Both the position numbers and the translations under genes were made by a program. From CAXTPV01 sp965276715 (GTDB lineage: Bacteria > Pseudomonadota > Alphaproteobacteria > Acetobacterales > Acetobacteraceae): a stretch of DNA of 64,000 nt. The DNA is taken from positions 1,488,001-1,552,000 of the forward strand of contig OZ255622.1 of the NCBI GenBank assembly GCA_965276715.1. Reading direction: 5' to 3'. The notes under the pieces are model-generated. The model was not told the DNA's origin and ran no database searches. It worked only from the letters and a program-made list of their open reading frames with translations. Below, piece after piece: positions 1 to 9,862 of this stretch. Numbering within the stretch: the first letter of the stretch is position 1; every line of letters begins with the position of its first letter.

Positions 1-1904
1 TGGCGGGAGAGGTCGCTGGCCGCGTCCAGCACCTGGGAGGCGGCCGTCCCGGATTCGTTGGCCGCGGCGCGCACGCCCTCGATGTTGGCGCTGACTTCCT
101 CGGCGGCGTGCGCGGTCTGCTGGACGTTGCGCGCGATCTCGGCGGTCGCGGCACCCTGCTGCTCGACGGCGGAGGCGATGGCGGTGGCGATCGCGCTCAC
201 CTCCTCGATGATCGCGGCGATGGTGCCGATCGCATCCACCGCCTCCCTGGTCGCGCCCTGGATCTGGGCGATCTGGGCGCCGATCTGGGCGGTGGCATGC
301 GCGGTCTGGGTGGCGAGGCCCTTCACCTCGGAGGCGACGACGGCGAAACCCTTGCCGGCGTCGCCGGCGCGCGCCGCCTCGATGGTCGCGTTGAGCGCGA
401 GGAGGTTGGTCTGGCTGGCGATGGTCGTGATCAGGCCGACGACCTGGCCGATCCTGTCGGCGCCCTCGGCCAGCGCGCGGACGACGGCGTCGGTGCGCTG
501 GGCGGTCTCGACCGCGCGGCCGGTCACGCGTGCCGACTGGTCGACCTGCTGACCGATCTCGCCGATCGAGAGGGCCAGTTGGTCGGCGGCGCGGGCGACG
601 GTGCGGACGCCCTCGCTCGCCTGCGTGGCGGCCGCGGCCACGGTGGATGCCTGGATGTTGGTCCGGCCGGCGGTGCCGGTCATGGTCTCGGCCGTCGCCT
701 GCAGTTCGGTCGAGCCGGCGGCAAGGCTGGCGACGAGTTCGCCGGTCTGGGTCTGGAAGGCGGCGATCAAGGTCTCGAGCCGGGCGGCGCGCTCCTCGCG
801 CTTCCTCGAGTCGGCCTCGCGCTCGCTGGTCAAGCGTTCGGCGCGGATCGCGTTGAGCCTGAAGATCTCGACCGCGCGGGCCATGTCGCCGATCTCATCC
901 CGGTCCGCGCGGGCCGGGATGTCGGCCTGGACGTCGCCGTCGGCGATCCGCTTCATGACGCTCGTCATCCGGCTCAGCGGCCCGATGATGCTGCGCCCGA
1001 CGAGGAAGGCGAGAACGCCCCCGGCGGCGAGCGCGAGGACGGCGAGCGTCGCCTCGAGAGCGATCGTCCGGGCCGCGGACCGCGAGACGCGCGCATGGGT
1101 GGCGGCGAAGGCAGCATCGGCCGCATCGGTGGCGGCGGCGAGGCCGCGCTGCATGTCCTGGATCTGCGGCACCAGGGCGCCGGCGTCGATCAGCGAGAGC
1201 TGATCGAGCGAGTGCGCGGTGGCATCGAAGCTCGTCGCATAGTCGGCGAGATGCGCGCGCAGCCTCGCGGGAACGGCGCTCATCCAGCTCGGCAGGACAG
1301 CGGCGAAAGCGTCGACGGCGGCGAGCGCCTGGCCGACTTGGCGGTGGAACGAGGCGGGGCCGGCGGGATCGCTGGTGGCGAGGAAATGCCAGTTGGCGAC
1401 GCCGACGAGAAGAATGGCATTTTCCATCCGGTAGGTGGCGTCCGAGAGGGTCGGGTCGTTCATGGCGTGGGCGGTGCGTCCAGCGGCCCCGGTCGCCTGC
1501 GTGAGCTGGGCTCCATCGGCGGCGAGCCCGGCCTTGTTGCCGGCGACAGCCCGCGTCAGCGCGGCCACGCGTGCCACGGTCCGCATATGGTCGCCCAGCT
1601 TGCGATCGAAGCTTGGCAGGAGGCCGGCCAGCCGTGCCGTCGCGGACGCGGCGTCGGCGACGATCTGCTTGCGGGCGGCCTCGTCGCCGGCCAGGCGATA
1701 TTCGGTTTCGGCGCGACGCATCGCCTCGACGGATCGATCGGCGGATTGCAGCGCATGAGCGACGCCGGCGCTCGCCTGCATTCGGGCGACGTCGCGGCCG
1801 ATGCGTGTCATTTCGAGCACGCTGAAGGCGGCGAGCGCGCCCGAGACCGCGATCAGGACGACATAGCCGAGGAACAGGCGGGACTTGAGCGAGGGACGGA
1901 CCAT
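1..1904 (-). CDS. Methyl-accepting chemotaxis protein (3' end beyond window)
   Basis: Inner-membrane chemoreceptor that would signal to CheA/CheW. The minus-strand frame starts at the ATG at 1904-1902 (MVRPSLKSRLFLGYVV), with a first membrane segment directly after the start. A long alpha-helical, Ala-rich periplasmic region follows, then a second membrane segment (LEATLAVLALAAGGVLAFLV) and a HAMP linker (GRSIIGPLSRMTSVMKRIADGD). The cytoplasmic signalling domain has a recognisable hairpin core (IASQTNLLALNATIEAARAG, then GKGFAVVASEVKGLA). The frame is open to base 1, so the C-terminus is missing. The ligand cannot be told. Family assignment is firm; the long plus-strand open frames here are antisense shadows. 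Confidence 0.93.
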   Translation of the reverse strand, partial: MVRPSLKSRLFLGYVVLIAVSGALAAFSVLEMTRIGRDVARMQASAGVAHALQSADRSVEAMRRAETEYRLAGDEAARKQIVADAASATARLAGLLPSFDRKLGDHMRTVARVAALTRAVAGNKAGLAADGAQLTQATGAAGRTAHAMNDPTLSDATYRMENAILLVGVANWHFLATSDPAGPASFHRQVGQALAAVDAFAAVLPSWMSAVPARLRAHLADYATSFDATAHSLDQLSLIDAGALVPQIQDMQRGLAAATDAADAAFAATHARVSRSAARTIALEATLAVLALAAGGVLAFLVGRSIIGPLSRMTSVMKRIADGDVQADIPARADRDEIGDMARAVEIFRLNAIRAERLTSEREADSRKREERAARLETLIAAFQTQTGELVASLAAGSTELQATAETMTGTAGRTNIQASTVAAAATQASEGVRTVARAADQLALSIGEIGQQVDQSARVTGRAVETAQRTDAVVRALAEGADRIGQVVGLITTIASQTNLLALNATIEAARAGDAGKGFAVVASEVKGLATQTAHATAQIGAQIAQIQGATREAVDAIGTIAAIIEEVSAIATAIASAVEQQGAATAEIARNVQQTAHAAEEVSANIEGVRAAANESGTAASQVLDAASDLSR

Positions 1905-2100
1905 GGCACACCGCGACGAACGAGCCCGATAATAGGCCTCGAGAAGTAAGCGGGTGGTGAACGGGGACGATGTCCGGCGGCCAACGCCGCGCCCCGGACC
2001 GGCGCGATCCATCCGCGCGCTCGGCGGTCGGGCGCGGCGCAGATGCGCCCGCGTGACGTGGCGCCGAGGCGATGGGGGCCGACGGCGAAGGGCGCGAGGG

Positions 2101-2316
2101 CCGCTCGCGGTGTTCGCGACCGCGGGGGTGGACGCTCCGGTGCGGGAGATCGCGGACCGGGCCGGAGTCGGCGTGGGCACCGCGTATCGCCATTTTCCGC
2201 AGCGCCCGGACCTGATCAAGGCGGCCTCGCGGGCGCCCTGGATTCGGGCGATCCCGCCTTCGATGCCTTGCCCGGCTATTTCGAGCATCGGCTGCGGCCG
2301 GCGCTTCGGACCTTAA
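2101..2316 (+). pseudogene. TetR-family regulator fragment
   Basis: A short stretch reads like the DNA-binding domain of a TetR repressor: AVFATAGVDAPVREIADRAG followed by VGVGTAYRHFPQRPDLIKA, the canonical helix-turn-helix plus YRHF signature. Sequence upstream of it does not give the usual start of such a protein. Downstream, the ligand-binding domain is lost within a few residues, apart from a possible out-of-frame scrap near 2265-2310. It is best read as a remnant at the edge of the accessory island rather than a working gene. Confidence 0.5.
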
Positions 2317-2696
2317 CTGGCTTGCACGGCCCTCGACGCGGCGCCTCCAGGCCGCACGTCAACGGTTTCCGGCCGCATCCGCGCCGGCTACCCTCTCGTC
2401 CAAAAGAGCCAGTACTTCACAAGCGCGGAAACCACGCCCCCAGCGCCGGCCGGTCGCTTCGCGGAGGATCCCCAGGTCCGCCGATCCGTGGACGGCTGCC
2501 GCGGCAGTCGCGCCGAGGGCGATCAAGACGATCGTCATTCGGCGAGCATCGGGCTCGGCAACTATCGACCCTACCGGAACCGAAAGGGTGAGAACCGCGC
2601 CGAGCCGCCGAAGGCCGCCCGCCGAGTCAGTCAGGTCGAGGAGGCGGAGCATGTCCTTGCCGCAATCCCGAAGGCCGATGGCCGCCGCTGGAGATC
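2317..2696. other. No recognisable gene
   Basis: Several open frames exist on both strands, but none shows a family motif or a convincing start with a ribosome-binding site. It is probably degraded DNA between the TetR scrap and the excisionase-like scrap. Confidence 0.4.
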
Positions 2697-2933
2697 ATGC
2701 GCCGGGCAAAGGAGGTCGATGACACGGGCCTGACCCTGTTGGTCGACACCGGAGCCGCCGCTTTCTACCTCGCGCTCAGCCCGCACTCGCCGGAATGCAA
2801 TCGCTCGCTCGGCGGCGGGGTGCCGTTCCACAAGTTCGGCAAGTTGTTCCGCTTCGCCGTGCCTGACCTTCAGGCTTGGGCCGCCGAACGCCGGCATGAG
2901 CGGACTTCGTGTGAGGATGCCCGGGTCTGCTGA
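2697..2933 (+). pseudogene. Excisionase/AlpA-like HTH protein remnant
   Basis: The segment LLVDTGAAAFYLALSP followed by RSLGGGVPFHKFGKLFRF and AVPDLQAWAAERR matches the layout of small winged-helix excisionase-type proteins of alphaproteobacterial integrative elements (helix, recognition helix, then a G-P-F-x-K-x-G-x-x-x-R-Y core and D-L-x-x-W). The recognition helix, normally of the form SPRTLERWR, is garbled here (SPHSPECN), which suggests an internal frameshift pair. With the recombinase and TraA remnants it points to an old mobile element. Function is inferred from the pattern only. Confidence 0.4.
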
Positions 2934-2996
2934 GGCCCAGGCCGATGGGCTGGTGCGTGTCACGCTTAGTGTGATACCTAGGAGTGGTCCGGTTCA

Positions 2997-3410
2997 ATGA
3001 TGAGGGTGTTCAAGAACTCCTGGTTCCGGAAGTTCGCCACGAAGGAGCACATCTCCGATGCGGCATTGCGCGAGGCGGTAAGTCGCGCCGAGGTCGGCTT
3101 GGTTGACGCGGACCTTGGAGGTGGCCTCCTCAAGCAGAGGATCGCGCGGCCAGGAGCGGGACGGTCAGGCGGTTACCGCACCATCGTGATCTTCAGGTCG
3201 GGCATGCGGGCGGTGTTTGTGTTCGGGTTCGCGAAGAGCGACCGGTCGAACCTGACCGCCCAGGAAGAGGCGGTCTACAGAGCGGCGGCCAGGCTAATGC
3301 TGGCGTTCAGCGAGGACCAGCTCGACGCCGAAGTCGCGAGCGGTCGAATAACGGAGGTGAAGTTCGATGGCCAAGACATACAAGAGCGAGGCGATGGCGG
3401 CCGTTCATGA
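2997..3410 (+). CDS. Type II toxin, RelE/HigB-like (PF06296 type)
   Basis: A 137-residue protein starting ATGATG at 2997. The body KNSWFRKFATKEHISDAALR, then the conserved GLVDADLGGGLLKQRIARPG and the SGGYRTIV(I)FR core, is typical of the toxin family formerly annotated DUF1044. These are paired with HTH antitoxins of HigA type and presumed to be ribosome-dependent mRNA interferases. The gene overlaps the antitoxin gene by 44 bases, so the two are co-translated with the toxin first, the usual HigBA order. A weak inverted repeat (TCAC at 2960-2963 and GTGA at 2971-2974) lies just upstream and could be the autorepression site. Both partners look intact. Confidence 0.85.
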   Translation: MMRVFKNSWFRKFATKEHISDAALREAVSRAEVGLVDADLGGGLLKQRIARPGAGRSGGYRTIVIFRSGMRAVFVFGFAKSDRSNLTAQEEAVYRAAARLMLAFSEDQLDAEVASGRITEVKFDGQDIQERGDGGRS

Positions 3411-3684
3411 GATGGTGGAGGGCTTCCACGAGAGCGGCGCCGTCGACAAGCAGACGATGCGGGAGTTTGACGACGCTTGTCTGACGCCGGCCTCCCTCCT
3501 CACGCCGGACGAGATCAGGGCAATCCGGGAGAAGGAGGCGGTCTCGCAGCCAGTGTTCGCACGCTACCTGAACGTGTCGAAGAACCTTGTTTCTGATTGG
3601 GAACGTGGGGCCAAACGGCCAGGTGGCCCAGCTTTGAGACTTCTTGCGGTGGTGCGAAAGGGCGGGCTGCGAGCGATCGGCTGA
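3367..3684 (+). CDS. HTH antitoxin, HigA-like
   Basis: A 105-residue protein that starts inside the toxin gene. The C-terminal half is a Cro/C1-type helix-turn-helix (LTPDEIRAIREKEAVSQPVF, ARYLNVSKNLVSDWERGAKR). The GAKRPGGPALRLLAVV tail is typical of antitoxins partnered with PF06296 toxins. It should neutralise the upstream toxin and repress the operon. The alternative, a stand-alone phage-type regulator, is unlikely given the 44-base overlap. Confidence 0.85.
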   Translation: MAKTYKSEAMAAVHEMVEGFHESGAVDKQTMREFDDACLTPASLLTPDEIRAIREKEAVSQPVFARYLNVSKNLVSDWERGAKRPGGPALRLLAVVRKGGLRAIG

Positions 3685-3699
3685 CAAGACAGCCGATCG

Positions 3700-4230
3700 C
3701 GTCGCATCCTCAATGCGCCGCGCGCCAATCCAGTTCTGCGCGCGGCGCCATTCGCCCCGCCCTTCAGGATGCCGGTCATCGGCACCGGACATCAGCACGC
3801 GGTGCGGCTGCCGGATCAGGTCGAGCGTCAGGTGCCGCGAGCCTCCGTCGCGTCGGACGGCTCGCAAGCCATGATCCAGAGCGCGGACATAGCCCAGTGT
3901 CACCTGAGCATCCTCGGGAAGCCCTTCGTCCGAGCCGGTTGCCTCGTATTCGAGGAGTTGGGTCAGGTCGGTACGGGTGCCTTCGATCTGGCTGCTGAGC
4001 ACCGCTTCGCGCCGCTCCAGGCTGCGGGTGACCAGGTCGGGCTGGGGCAGTAGCCTCGCGATCGCAGCAGACCCCGCGATCGCCTTCTCGGCGGCGATCA
4101 GCGCGGCCATGACTGGCGCGGCGTCGAGCGTGCGGGGACATGACGGCGGCACCAGCGCCTTGACGCTCTCGCGCCCCGGGACCGGGACAAGACGTATGCG
4201 GCGATCGGGGGAGAGATCGGCAGCGGGCAC
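3700..4230 (-). pseudogene. Fic-family protein, N-terminal fragment
   Basis: The reading frame from 4230 leftwards contains the Fic N-terminal region: LPQPDLVTRSLERREAVLSS, then QIEGTRTDL, a YVRALDHGL helix and a LDLIRQPHRVLM segment leading to QNWIG. Homologues continue into the catalytic HPFxDGNGR loop for AMP transfer. Here the frame loses similarity soon after QNWIGARRIEDA, and the catalytic part is absent, replaced by the HigBA region. It is a truncated, presumably inactive remnant. Confidence 0.7.
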
Positions 4231-4371
4231 CGGGAACCTTGAAAAGCGACGTCGAGGTTTTCAGACTTGCGTTGTCATCCTTGAGAAGCAAGCCTGGGCG
4301 GCGGGCGCCCGAAGTTTTGCTTCCTCCAAAGGATACATGGAGCTGCAGGGTGAAGGCTCCTTGGGCGGGCA

Positions 4372-4985
4372 GATCGTCTTGCGGGTCCGCTTCGAGGGAT
4401 TGTGCCCGATTGTCGGCTTGCTCCCGAGCACCCGTTTGCTGGAGGCTTGGAAGACGCGCGTGCCTGCTGTCTTGCCTTGGGCGAAGGTGGCGCGCGGCGC
4501 GTCGTTTTGACTGGTGACTCAGCCGGCGGTGGCCTGGCGCTGCTCCTGGCGGGTCGCGAGCAGATGCGGACGGCGGTAGTGGCGGCGCTGTCTCCGGTGA
4601 CGGACCTGGCGCTGACCGGCGCGACTTGGGAGGACCGCCGAGGCCGATCCATACTTGACCGGCGCTCGGATGCGACGTCTCGTTGAAGGCTATCTCGGCG
4701 GTCACGATCCGCTGGATCCTGCCGCATCTCCCGTCTATGGCGGCATGACCGGCTTGCCGCCGACACGCCTCCATGTCGGCGCCGACGAGGTCCTGCTGGA
4801 TGATTCGCGCCGGTATGGAGAACGCGCCAGAGCGGCCGGGATCGACGTGGAAGTGGAAGTATAGGAGGAGATGGCATACGGCTTCGCGTCCGGCGTGGGC
4901 CGTCTCGGCGCGGCGAGCGCCGCCCTGGATGCCATGGCCGCGTTTCTGGCTCATTGTCTCGGCATGCCGAGCGGCTCTAGGACTG
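4372..4985 (+). pseudogene. Alpha/beta hydrolase (HSL-type esterase), triply damaged
   Basis: The hormone-sensitive-lipase signature is visible: CRLAPEHPFAGGLEDA, the nucleophile elbow VVLTGDSAGGGLAL, then LSPVTDLALTGATW. After about 4640 the sequence continues in another frame (YLTGARMRRLVEGYLGGHDP, ASPVYGGMTGLPPTRLHVGA, DEVLLDDSRRYGERA). A TAG stands at 4861-4863 where homologues have Trp (VEV-stop-EEMAYGF), and the usual catalytic His of the MPHGF-type motif is Tyr. So there is one frameshift, one nonsense codon, one lost catalytic residue and a missing 5' part: a clear pseudogene. Confidence 0.8.
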
Positions 4986-5586
4986 ACCGGCTGATGAGGG
5001 CGGGAGCGGCGATGGCCGGAAGCGGGGCGATCCGCGTCGATCTCTCGGTTTTGCTGCCACCGCACCATCGTGGGCCAGCAGTCCGGCACGCGGCGCATCC
5101 GCCGCGACGCCGAGAAGGATCTTTTAAGTGCCAGACCCTGACGGCGAGAAGCGCGTCGACACCGCTCGAGCCATTGCGAAGGGACGATGATCGCACCGCG
5201 GCGGGTTGTCCGCGGATGGGTCTGTTGTGCGCTCATTTCGGACGTTCAATCGGGTTGGCTAGCGTCCCGGAAGCGGATGTGAGCTTTCGAAGCCGTGACG
5301 GCGGGGTTTGGTGGAGAGCGGTCCGTCCGGTTGTGGGTGCCGAGGTCGAGAAGCAGACATTCTCCGACTTGCTTGATTAGCCGGAAGCTGCCGGTCGGCT
5401 TGAAGAATAGAGTGCGGCAAGCAGACACGACTCTGCCACAGTGGTTGCCGACCTCATCCCGCCAACACTTACCGGCCCCTCCTGCGACGCCCCCGCCAAA
5501 CAGGCGATACACCGTGTGTTGCTGGGCATACCGCAATCGCGCTATTGTGACGTGATGCCCTACCCGCTAAGTCTCAGACTCGCTTT
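4986..5586. other. No recognisable gene
   Basis: About 600 bases between the hydrolase pseudogene and the AIPR gene. Open frames on both strands show no family signature. GC content falls visibly towards the right end, marking the approach to the AIPR gene, whose promoter should lie in the last 100 or so bases. Confidence 0.4.
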
Positions 5587-7275
5587 ATGACCAGCATCAG
5601 CGCTCAAATCGTAGACCAACGGGTACGCAAGGTCGTTGCCGATCAGGGCGCGACCCTTCAGGCTGAAGCCGGCATTGCAAACGATCCCGCAAAGCTAAGT
5701 TCTGCAGCCTTCGTTCTGCTTGTCACAAAGACTCTCCTGGCTTTGAACGATGATGAGGTCATCGACTGCCTAGTCGATGGTGGGAACGACTTTGGCGTTG
5801 ACGCTATATTCTTTAGCCCCGTGCAAGACAACGAGTTCAACGTCACGATTATTCAGGGGAAATATAAACAGAGCCTCGAAGGCAACGCAAACTTCCCAGA
5901 AAACGATGTAAAGAACATGATCTTAGCAGTCGGGGCATTGTTTGATCCCGCCCGAGGAATTACTGTGAACAATAGATTACGACAGAGGATTGAGGAAATT
6001 CGGTCCTTCGTTGCCGACGGCGCGCTGCCGACTGTTCATGTAATATTGTGCAACAATGGACTACGATGGAGCTCTACAGCGCAGCAGTCCATTGACGCTA
6101 CAAATTTTGGCACTCAAGTGACTTGGCAGCATATCGGACCTGATGAGGTAGTTTCGATGCTGCGGACTACGCAATCGGTTTCCGACACTTTGCAGTTATC
6201 TGGAAGGTTCACAGTCGAGAATTTTGCTTTCCGTCGAGTGTTGATTGGTCGAATGGCCGTAAGTCAACTGTCTTCACTACTTGATCGGCATGGAGATCTA
6301 CTATTAGAGCGCAACATTAGACGCTATCTTGGGCTAAACGGCAACCGCGTCAACGAGGCCGTTGCCAACACACTCCGTGATGCAGATCAGCGGTCTAACT
6401 TCTACTTCTATAATAATGGGATCACAATAATATGCTCGCAATTTAGGCATAACGCGTTGCTTGCAGAGAATACCGCTGTATTACTTGACGGTCTGCAAAT
6501 CGTAAATGGAGGACAGACGTCAAGGACGATCCAACAGATGGCAAAGATCATTGGTCCAGAAGTTGCCGAAGCTCAGGTTCTGGTCCGAATCTACGAACTC
6601 CCAAACGATGATCATAGCTTTGTTCAAAGTATTACGTATGCAACGAATAGTCAGAACCCCGTTGATCTTCGTGATCTTCGTTCAAATGACGGGAAACAGC
6701 ACGAACTCGCTCAAGCCCTATCCGAATTAGGGTGGGCATATAGGCGGCAGCGAACCGACCAAGTCGCGGTCGGTCGTGAGCTGACGAGTGCCGCCGTTGC
6801 CGAAGCGGTGCTGGCGGTGTGGCGGAAGCGGCCTCACCAAGCCAGGTTCAACGTCAGCGAGCATTTCGGGAAGCTTTACGACATCATCTTTTCTGCGGAT
6901 CTGAACGGCGCTCAGGTAATTACCGCCTCACTGATCTGGCGTTACACGGAGAATCGCCGGCGCCGACCGCCTTCCGACGCGCCAGATTTTCTTCCCTACG
7001 CTACTCGATTCGTCGCGATGATGATGGGTGAAAACTTGCTGTCGGCAATGGGGATCTCGCTTAAGGATCTGAATCACCGAAACTTCTCAGAGGCGGAAAG
7101 TCTAATCGAAAAGAACGCTGACACTTATTTCTCAGATGCGGCAGAAAAAGTTAAAGTTGTGATCGGCGACATATTTGCCAAACAGCCCCGCACGCTTCAG
7201 AAACTTTCTGCCACTTTTCGTCGTGGTGATCTAATCGAAGCGCTGACGGGCTCCCCTGTGAGCGTCCCGGTCTAG
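5587..7275 (+). CDS. AIPR-family abortive-infection protein
   Basis: A 562-residue protein of the abortive infection phage resistance (AIPR, PF10592) family, a defence protein thought to act by damaging the host once phage is sensed; the biochemical activity is not settled. Family signatures: an N-terminal region with GGNDFGVDAIF and IIQGKYK, which resembles a PD-(D/E)XK-type nuclease core (D..D..I..IQGK). The central AIPR part has LERNIRRYLG, NFYFYNNGITIIC and LLDGLQIVNGGQTSRTI, then ITYATNSQNPVDLRDLRSND. Base composition is much lower in GC than the flanking chromosome, and codon use follows, indicating transfer. It stands alone, flanked by pseudogenes and a recombinase. Confidence 0.88.
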   Translation: MTSISAQIVDQRVRKVVADQGATLQAEAGIANDPAKLSSAAFVLLVTKTLLALNDDEVIDCLVDGGNDFGVDAIFFSPVQDNEFNVTIIQGKYKQSLEGNANFPENDVKNMILAVGALFDPARGITVNNRLRQRIEEIRSFVADGALPTVHVILCNNGLRWSSTAQQSIDATNFGTQVTWQHIGPDEVVSMLRTTQSVSDTLQLSGRFTVENFAFRRVLIGRMAVSQLSSLLDRHGDLLLERNIRRYLGLNGNRVNEAVANTLRDADQRSNFYFYNNGITIICSQFRHNALLAENTAVLLDGLQIVNGGQTSRTIQQMAKIIGPEVAEAQVLVRIYELPNDDHSFVQSITYATNSQNPVDLRDLRSNDGKQHELAQALSELGWAYRRQRTDQVAVGRELTSAAVAEAVLAVWRKRPHQARFNVSEHFGKLYDIIFSADLNGAQVITASLIWRYTENRRRRPPSDAPDFLPYATRFVAMMMGENLLSAMGISLKDLNHRNFSEAESLIEKNADTYFSDAAEKVKVVIGDIFAKQPRTLQKLSATFRRGDLIEALTGSPVSVPV

Positions 7276-7447
7276 CTATGTTCCTACGACCGCTTGTAGT
7301 TGCAAAAGCGCCGGGCGACGAACGGCCGCTTTCAAGCATATCTTTCGGCTCACTGGGCGACCGACTTCCTGTCGAGACCCGCCGTGCCACGGCTGCTGAC
7401 GTCGGCGGCCGAGTAGTTTCTCCTCTGGCCATCCCGGCCATTGGAGA

Positions 7448-8086
7448 ATGATCATGGGTATGTCGGAGTTTGACCCTGCGGCGTCTGACCGACGTGCATG
7501 GAACGCTGGACGGAAAGTCGGTGCGAAACGGGCGCTAAAGCCGAGGCAGGTTTGGGCCATCCGTTTTTTGCTTGACCAGCATCGTCGGCTGCGTGATCGG
7601 GCGTTGTTCGACTTGGCGATCGACAGCAAGCTGCGTGGCTGCGACGTGGTAAGGATCAAAATCGGTGACTTGGTCATTGGCGGCCAAATTCGCGCACGTG
7701 CGATCGTCGTGCAGCAAAAGACCGGTCGGCCCGTCCAGTTCGAGTTGCTGACAGACGCACGAGCGAGCCTGCTTGCCTGGCTGGAACGGCGGGGCGGCAC
7801 GGTCGGCGACTATGTCTTCCCGAGCCGTGTCGATCGCACTGATCACCTCAGCACGCGACAATACGCGCGACTCGTCGATGAGTGGGTCAGCGGTGTCGGA
7901 TTATGACGTGAGGAGTATGGCACCCATTCGCTTCGCCGGACAAAGGCATCGATCATCTACAAGGCCACCGGCAACCTTCGCGCCGTGCAGATACTACTCG
8001 GCCATACCAAGATCGAGAACACCGTGCGATATCTTGGCGTCGACGTGGAGGATGCTCTTATGCTGGCGGAGAGTACCGAGATCTAA
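7448..8086 (+). pseudogene. Tyrosine recombinase with one in-frame stop
   Basis: A small (about 212-codon) phage-integrase-family recombinase. Visible catalytic elements: the first Arg in SKLRGCDVVRIKIGDL, then HSLRRTKAS (H-x-x-R) and LLGHTKIENTVRYLG (second His and nucleophile Tyr). The frame is continuous from the ATG at 7448 to TAA at 8084-8086 except for TGA at 7904-7906 (VGL-stop-REEYGTHSLRR), where CGA (Arg) would restore homology. As written, the product lacks the H-x-x-R and Tyr and should be inactive. It probably belonged to the element that carried the neighbouring AIPR and DUF2971 genes. Confidence 0.82.
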
Positions 8087-8559
8087 ACCCCCCGGCTGCT
8101 TGCTCCCAGCGAGGAGCCGGACGGCTACGCGCTCCGAGCAGACGTTACGATGTTTCTGGAGCATCCCCCCTGGAGCGGACATCCGGAGGCGCCGTGTCAC
8201 GCTTAAGCTCCCAATTAGCCGAGCGGCCTGACGGCCAGGTGGAGCGCTGGCACTCTGTGGCGGTGCTGATGCGCCGCCTGACGCTCGGTTACCTGCCGGA
8301 AGCATTTTGAACAGATGGCCAATGATCGAGCTAACCCGGTTGGAGGGCGACCTCGACCGGCTCGGCGACGTGCTCAAGATGCGGCGGCCGCACCAGCACG
8401 ATACGCGTTCTCCCGAGACCGACGTGAGCTAGGTGCTCAACCGCGCGTTGGACCTTTACATCGAGGCGGCGAAAGTGATTAGGCACCTTCGGGCGCTGAC
8501 CAGACGAAAGATTCCATGATGACGGCTCGACGCCATGTCCTTACTTTTCTCATTGCGCA
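8087..8559. other. No intact gene
   Basis: A plus-strand scrap near 8325-8510 reads ELTRLEGDLDRLGDVLKMRR and, after a stop, VLNRALDLYIEAAKVIRHLR. It is helical and could be the worn end of a small mobile-element protein, but it is unassigned. Nothing else is seen. Confidence 0.35.
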
Positions 8560-9504
8560 ATGGTGAACTCAATGAGCGATGCCGTTCAAAGGCGCTTACA
8601 GGCTATTCTAATGCCAGAGGCTACACGCCGCGAAGATGAATTAAACGGATCGACTAGTGACATTGTCCACTACACGACTGCCGAGACCGCGATAAAGATC
8701 ATCAATGATCAACGCCTTTGGATGCGCAATGCGATCCTGTTGAACGACCACTCCGAGATCAGTTGTGGGAACAAACTTCTGAACGAAGCTTGGGCGCTTG
8801 GCCTGGGTCATCGTTTGGTAGAAGCCTTGAACGACGTGCACCCCGGTTCCGGACAGAAAGTGGCAGCCGGCTACGATCAAGGCTACGCGGGCCTTTTGCT
8901 GAATACCTACATCGCTTGCGTGTCCGAGCACCTAGTGTCGGAGAATAGGTTTGGGCGCTTGTCGATGTGGCGCGCATACGGCGGCAGAACAGGTGTGGCG
9001 ATCGTTGTGGACAAAGCCGCCCTCTTTGAGGGGGATCCGGGCCTGCATACTTACGCGAGCCCAGTTTCATACGCATCGCAGGAAGAGTTCAACGGGCAGT
9101 TCACGGAGGTCGTACAGAACATCGAAGGGTCGAAAGACTTTCTGCGTGCCATCGAAGAAGACGAGCTGGTGAGAACGATGGTGCGGGTGCTTAGATTTGC
9201 TGTTGTGAGCACGAAGCATCCGGGCTTCCGCGAAGAGCGGGAATGGAGGGTCATTCACTCGCCAGTTGGCTTTAACTCGTCCGACAAAATCAAGCCAGAG
9301 GATCGGACGATTTGTGGTGTTCCACAACGCATCCACATACTTCCGCTCCAAAACGTTGATCGAGTCAAAAGGATTATTATAGGACCGACGGAACATTCCC
9401 TGGCTCTACTCAATGCGTTTGCTTTCGCTCTGGAAAACAAGGGTGTGGCTGACGCGAGATCGCGTATCTGCATCAGTGACATCCCGCTCAGACATTCATC
9501 GTAG
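8560..9504 (+). CDS. DUF2971 domain protein
   Basis: A 314-residue protein with the DUF2971 (PF11185) layout: DIVHYTTAETAIKIINDQRL and WMRNAILLNDHSEI near the N-terminus, LSMWRAYGGRTGVAIVVDKA in the middle, and the HPGFREEREWRVIHSP motif two thirds along. The molecular function is not established. Members are common in accessory islands and near defence genes. Two starts are possible (8560 or 8572). It has lower GC than the flanks and the same orientation as the AIPR gene and recombinase, suggesting joint acquisition. Confidence 0.8.
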   Translation: MVNSMSDAVQRRLQAILMPEATRREDELNGSTSDIVHYTTAETAIKIINDQRLWMRNAILLNDHSEISCGNKLLNEAWALGLGHRLVEALNDVHPGSGQKVAAGYDQGYAGLLLNTYIACVSEHLVSENRFGRLSMWRAYGGRTGVAIVVDKAALFEGDPGLHTYASPVSYASQEEFNGQFTEVVQNIEGSKDFLRAIEEDELVRTMVRVLRFAVVSTKHPGFREEREWRVIHSPVGFNSSDKIKPEDRTICGVPQRIHILPLQNVDRVKRIIIGPTEHSLALLNAFAFALENKGVADARSRICISDIPLRHSS

Positions 9505-9862
9505 ACGCGGAAGGTGCCGCCATGATCGCGAAAGCGATCGCGCGGAAGACGAATGGGGCGGCTTTGATGGACCGGCCCGCTACACAGGTAACAATTGGAA
9601 GATGGCGACCATCCTCTCGAGCATGACCACCGTCGCATCCTACATCGTGGACGGGAGTACGAGGGCAAAGGTGGCGCCGAGCTCCGTTCGCCCAACCAAC
9701 CGCGCATCAGAGATGCTTGTTGAAGTGGTCGAGCCGCCAGAGAACCTTCGACGGGCGGCAGAAAACTTCCGCTTTTCAGTCGCGACTACTCAGAAGCGGA
9801 CCAGCCGCTCCCGGCCACAAGGAGACGATCCGTTCTCGGACAGCCGCCGCCTCATCAAGTCA
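9505..9862. other. No recognisable gene
   Basis: Open frames on both strands lack family motifs, starts or ribosome-binding sites. This is probably degraded DNA between the DUF2971 gene and the ParE-like gene. Confidence 0.35.

Noticed and set aside
108..1949. Long plus-strand open frame opposite the chemoreceptor
   Set aside because: It is antisense to a gene with clear HAMP and signalling motifs. The composition (Gly/Arg/Asp-rich, no motif) is typical of high-GC shadow frames.
2359..2652. Minus-strand 97-codon frame with some hydrophobic segments
   Set aside because: No recognisable family, no ribosome-binding site, and it lies in a degraded stretch. It could be real, but the evidence is too weak to list as a gene.
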